From CAYZNE01 sp964461035 (lineage in GTDB: Archaea; Nanobdellota; Nanobdellia; Woesearchaeales; CAYZNE01): a stretch of DNA of 24,735 nucleotides. A program made the position numbers and the translations under genes. The notes beneath the pieces were generated by a model. It was not told where the DNA came from. It saw only the letters and a program-made list of their open reading frames with translations, and ran no database searches. Every line of letters starts with the position of its first letter. The first letter of the stretch is position 1. Positions 24,144-24,735 of the stretch are shown in pieces. The stretch lies in the NCBI GenBank assembly GCA_964461035.1, contig CAYWRI010000019.1, positions 1 through 24,735 on the forward strand, given 5' to 3'.

Positions 24144-24722
24144 TTATTGTCTAAGATTCCAACCTTGAATATTTTCAATATCTATTCTATATTCCTTACC
24201 TTTATATTCAAAATTAGCAAAATTAGATGGTATTGGTTCCATAGTTCCCTCGGGAGGGTAATTCTTAAGCTTTTGGCTTGCTTCAATTATCGCAGAACGA
24301 AGTTTACGAGTAAACTTTTTATTCATATGCTCTTCTGATTTATAGTATAATGCTTCCATAGCAACTCGAACTTCTAGAGTTGTTACTCCATTGTCGCTTG
24401 GGGCAGTTAAGGGTACTGAACTGTCTGTCCATACCATGTTATCTCCAACTTGGATTTGAACTCTCATTCTATTGAATCCTTCTTCATTAGTGTTCGTTTG
24501 ATCAGTTACTGCATCCTTAGCTTCAGCTCTTTCTTCTGTTCGAGATAGGAAAAGGGGAGTAAATATTCCATTATTATCTAGGGGTGAAGCTTGTGGATTT
24601 AATGCAAGTTCTTGTAAAAATAAACCAACGCCTAATGTTAGAAAACCAATTGTGGCTAAGTCTGCAGGATCCGGTATTGCTGCTTGAGGTCCTGCATTAC
24701 CTGCTATTGCGCAGACGCCCAT
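24144..24722 (-). CDS. Hypothetical protein, possibly 5' partial
   Basis: 192 residues from ATG 24722, but the frame stays open to the window edge (AFNY precedes the Met) and no Shine-Dalgarno site or TATA is visible, so the true start may lie outside. The N-terminal 40 residues are Ala/Gly-rich and moderately hydrophobic (ATIGFLTLGVGLFLQELAL), possibly a membrane segment. The rest is soluble, ending with a helix-rich part (SEEHMNKKFTRKLRSAI) and strands. It is not recognised. Only 8 nt separate its stop from that of the convergent small gene. Confidence 0.5.
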   Translation of the reverse strand: MGVCAIAGNAGPQAAIPDPADLATIGFLTLGVGLFLQELALNPQASPLDNNGIFTPLFLSRTEERAEAKDAVTDQTNTNEEGFNRMRVQIQVGDNMVWTDSSVPLTAPSDNGVTTLEVRVAMEALYYKSEEHMNKKFTRKLRSAIIEASQKLKNYPPEGTMEPIPSNFANFEYKGKEYRIDIENIQGWNLRQ

Positions 24723-24735
24723 ATAATTAAATGCA

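Noticed and set aside
1..24735. CRISPR array, IS element, tRNA or rRNA genes
   Set aside because: No regularly spaced direct repeats, transposase, T-arm/anticodon pattern or rRNA segments were seen on reading both strands; short or divergent tRNAs could still be missed without a covariance search.

Overview
The window is AT-rich archaeal DNA, most likely from a DPANN-type (Woesearchaeota/Pacearchaeota-like) lineage. The archaeal signs are a transcription factor B with zinc ribbon and cyclin repeats, a stand-alone Bud32/PRPK kinase, a SecF-SecD pair, an archaeal membrane-anchored S16 (Lon-type) protease, and promoters with BRE plus TATA boxes. Some starts are leaderless and others carry Shine-Dalgarno sites. 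The DPANN assignment is an inference from overall protein style (many small lineage-specific and coiled-coil proteins) and was not tested by phylogeny. Stops are TAA, TAG and TGA, so the standard code applies.

Layout. 1-1941 (+): the 3' part of a flippase-like (LPG-synthase TM) membrane protein and a six-hairpin glycosidase-like protein. 2017-2250 (-): a small possibly PC4-like protein with a consensus promoter. 2621-5008 (+): a 795-aa coiled-coil protein. 5093-7340 (+): a radical SAM-TRAM protein, then a xylose-isomerase-like TIM-barrel gene broken by an in-frame TGA before its last strand. 7361-8996 (-): tfb and an unknown gene. 9220-12434 (-): a tight operon of an unknown protein, bud32 and the secreted S16 protease. 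12435-12749: a GC-richer, highly foldable intergenic region, a candidate ncRNA. 12750-14027 (+): an EamA transporter fused to a bacterial-type flavokinase domain. 14185-17165 (-): secF-secD. 17424-19260 (+): an HD-domain protein overlapping a stand-alone PEP-utilising phosphohistidine-domain protein. 19288-21739 (-): a secreted transglutaminase and a GNAT acetyltransferase. 21896-24135 (+): a coiled-coil protein, a divergent RtcB-family protein and a small overlapping ORF. 24144-24722 (-): an unknown, possibly partial gene.

The most unusual items are the riboflavin-kinase/transporter fusion, which suggests import and trapping of riboflavin as FMN; the structured intergenic RNA candidate directly upstream of it; and the TIM-barrel gene whose in-frame TGA removes a predicted metal-binding glutamate. 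The rest is housekeeping (transcription, protein export, tRNA modification, envelope proteolysis) mixed with lineage-specific proteins. No CRISPR array, insertion sequence, rRNA or tRNA was seen.
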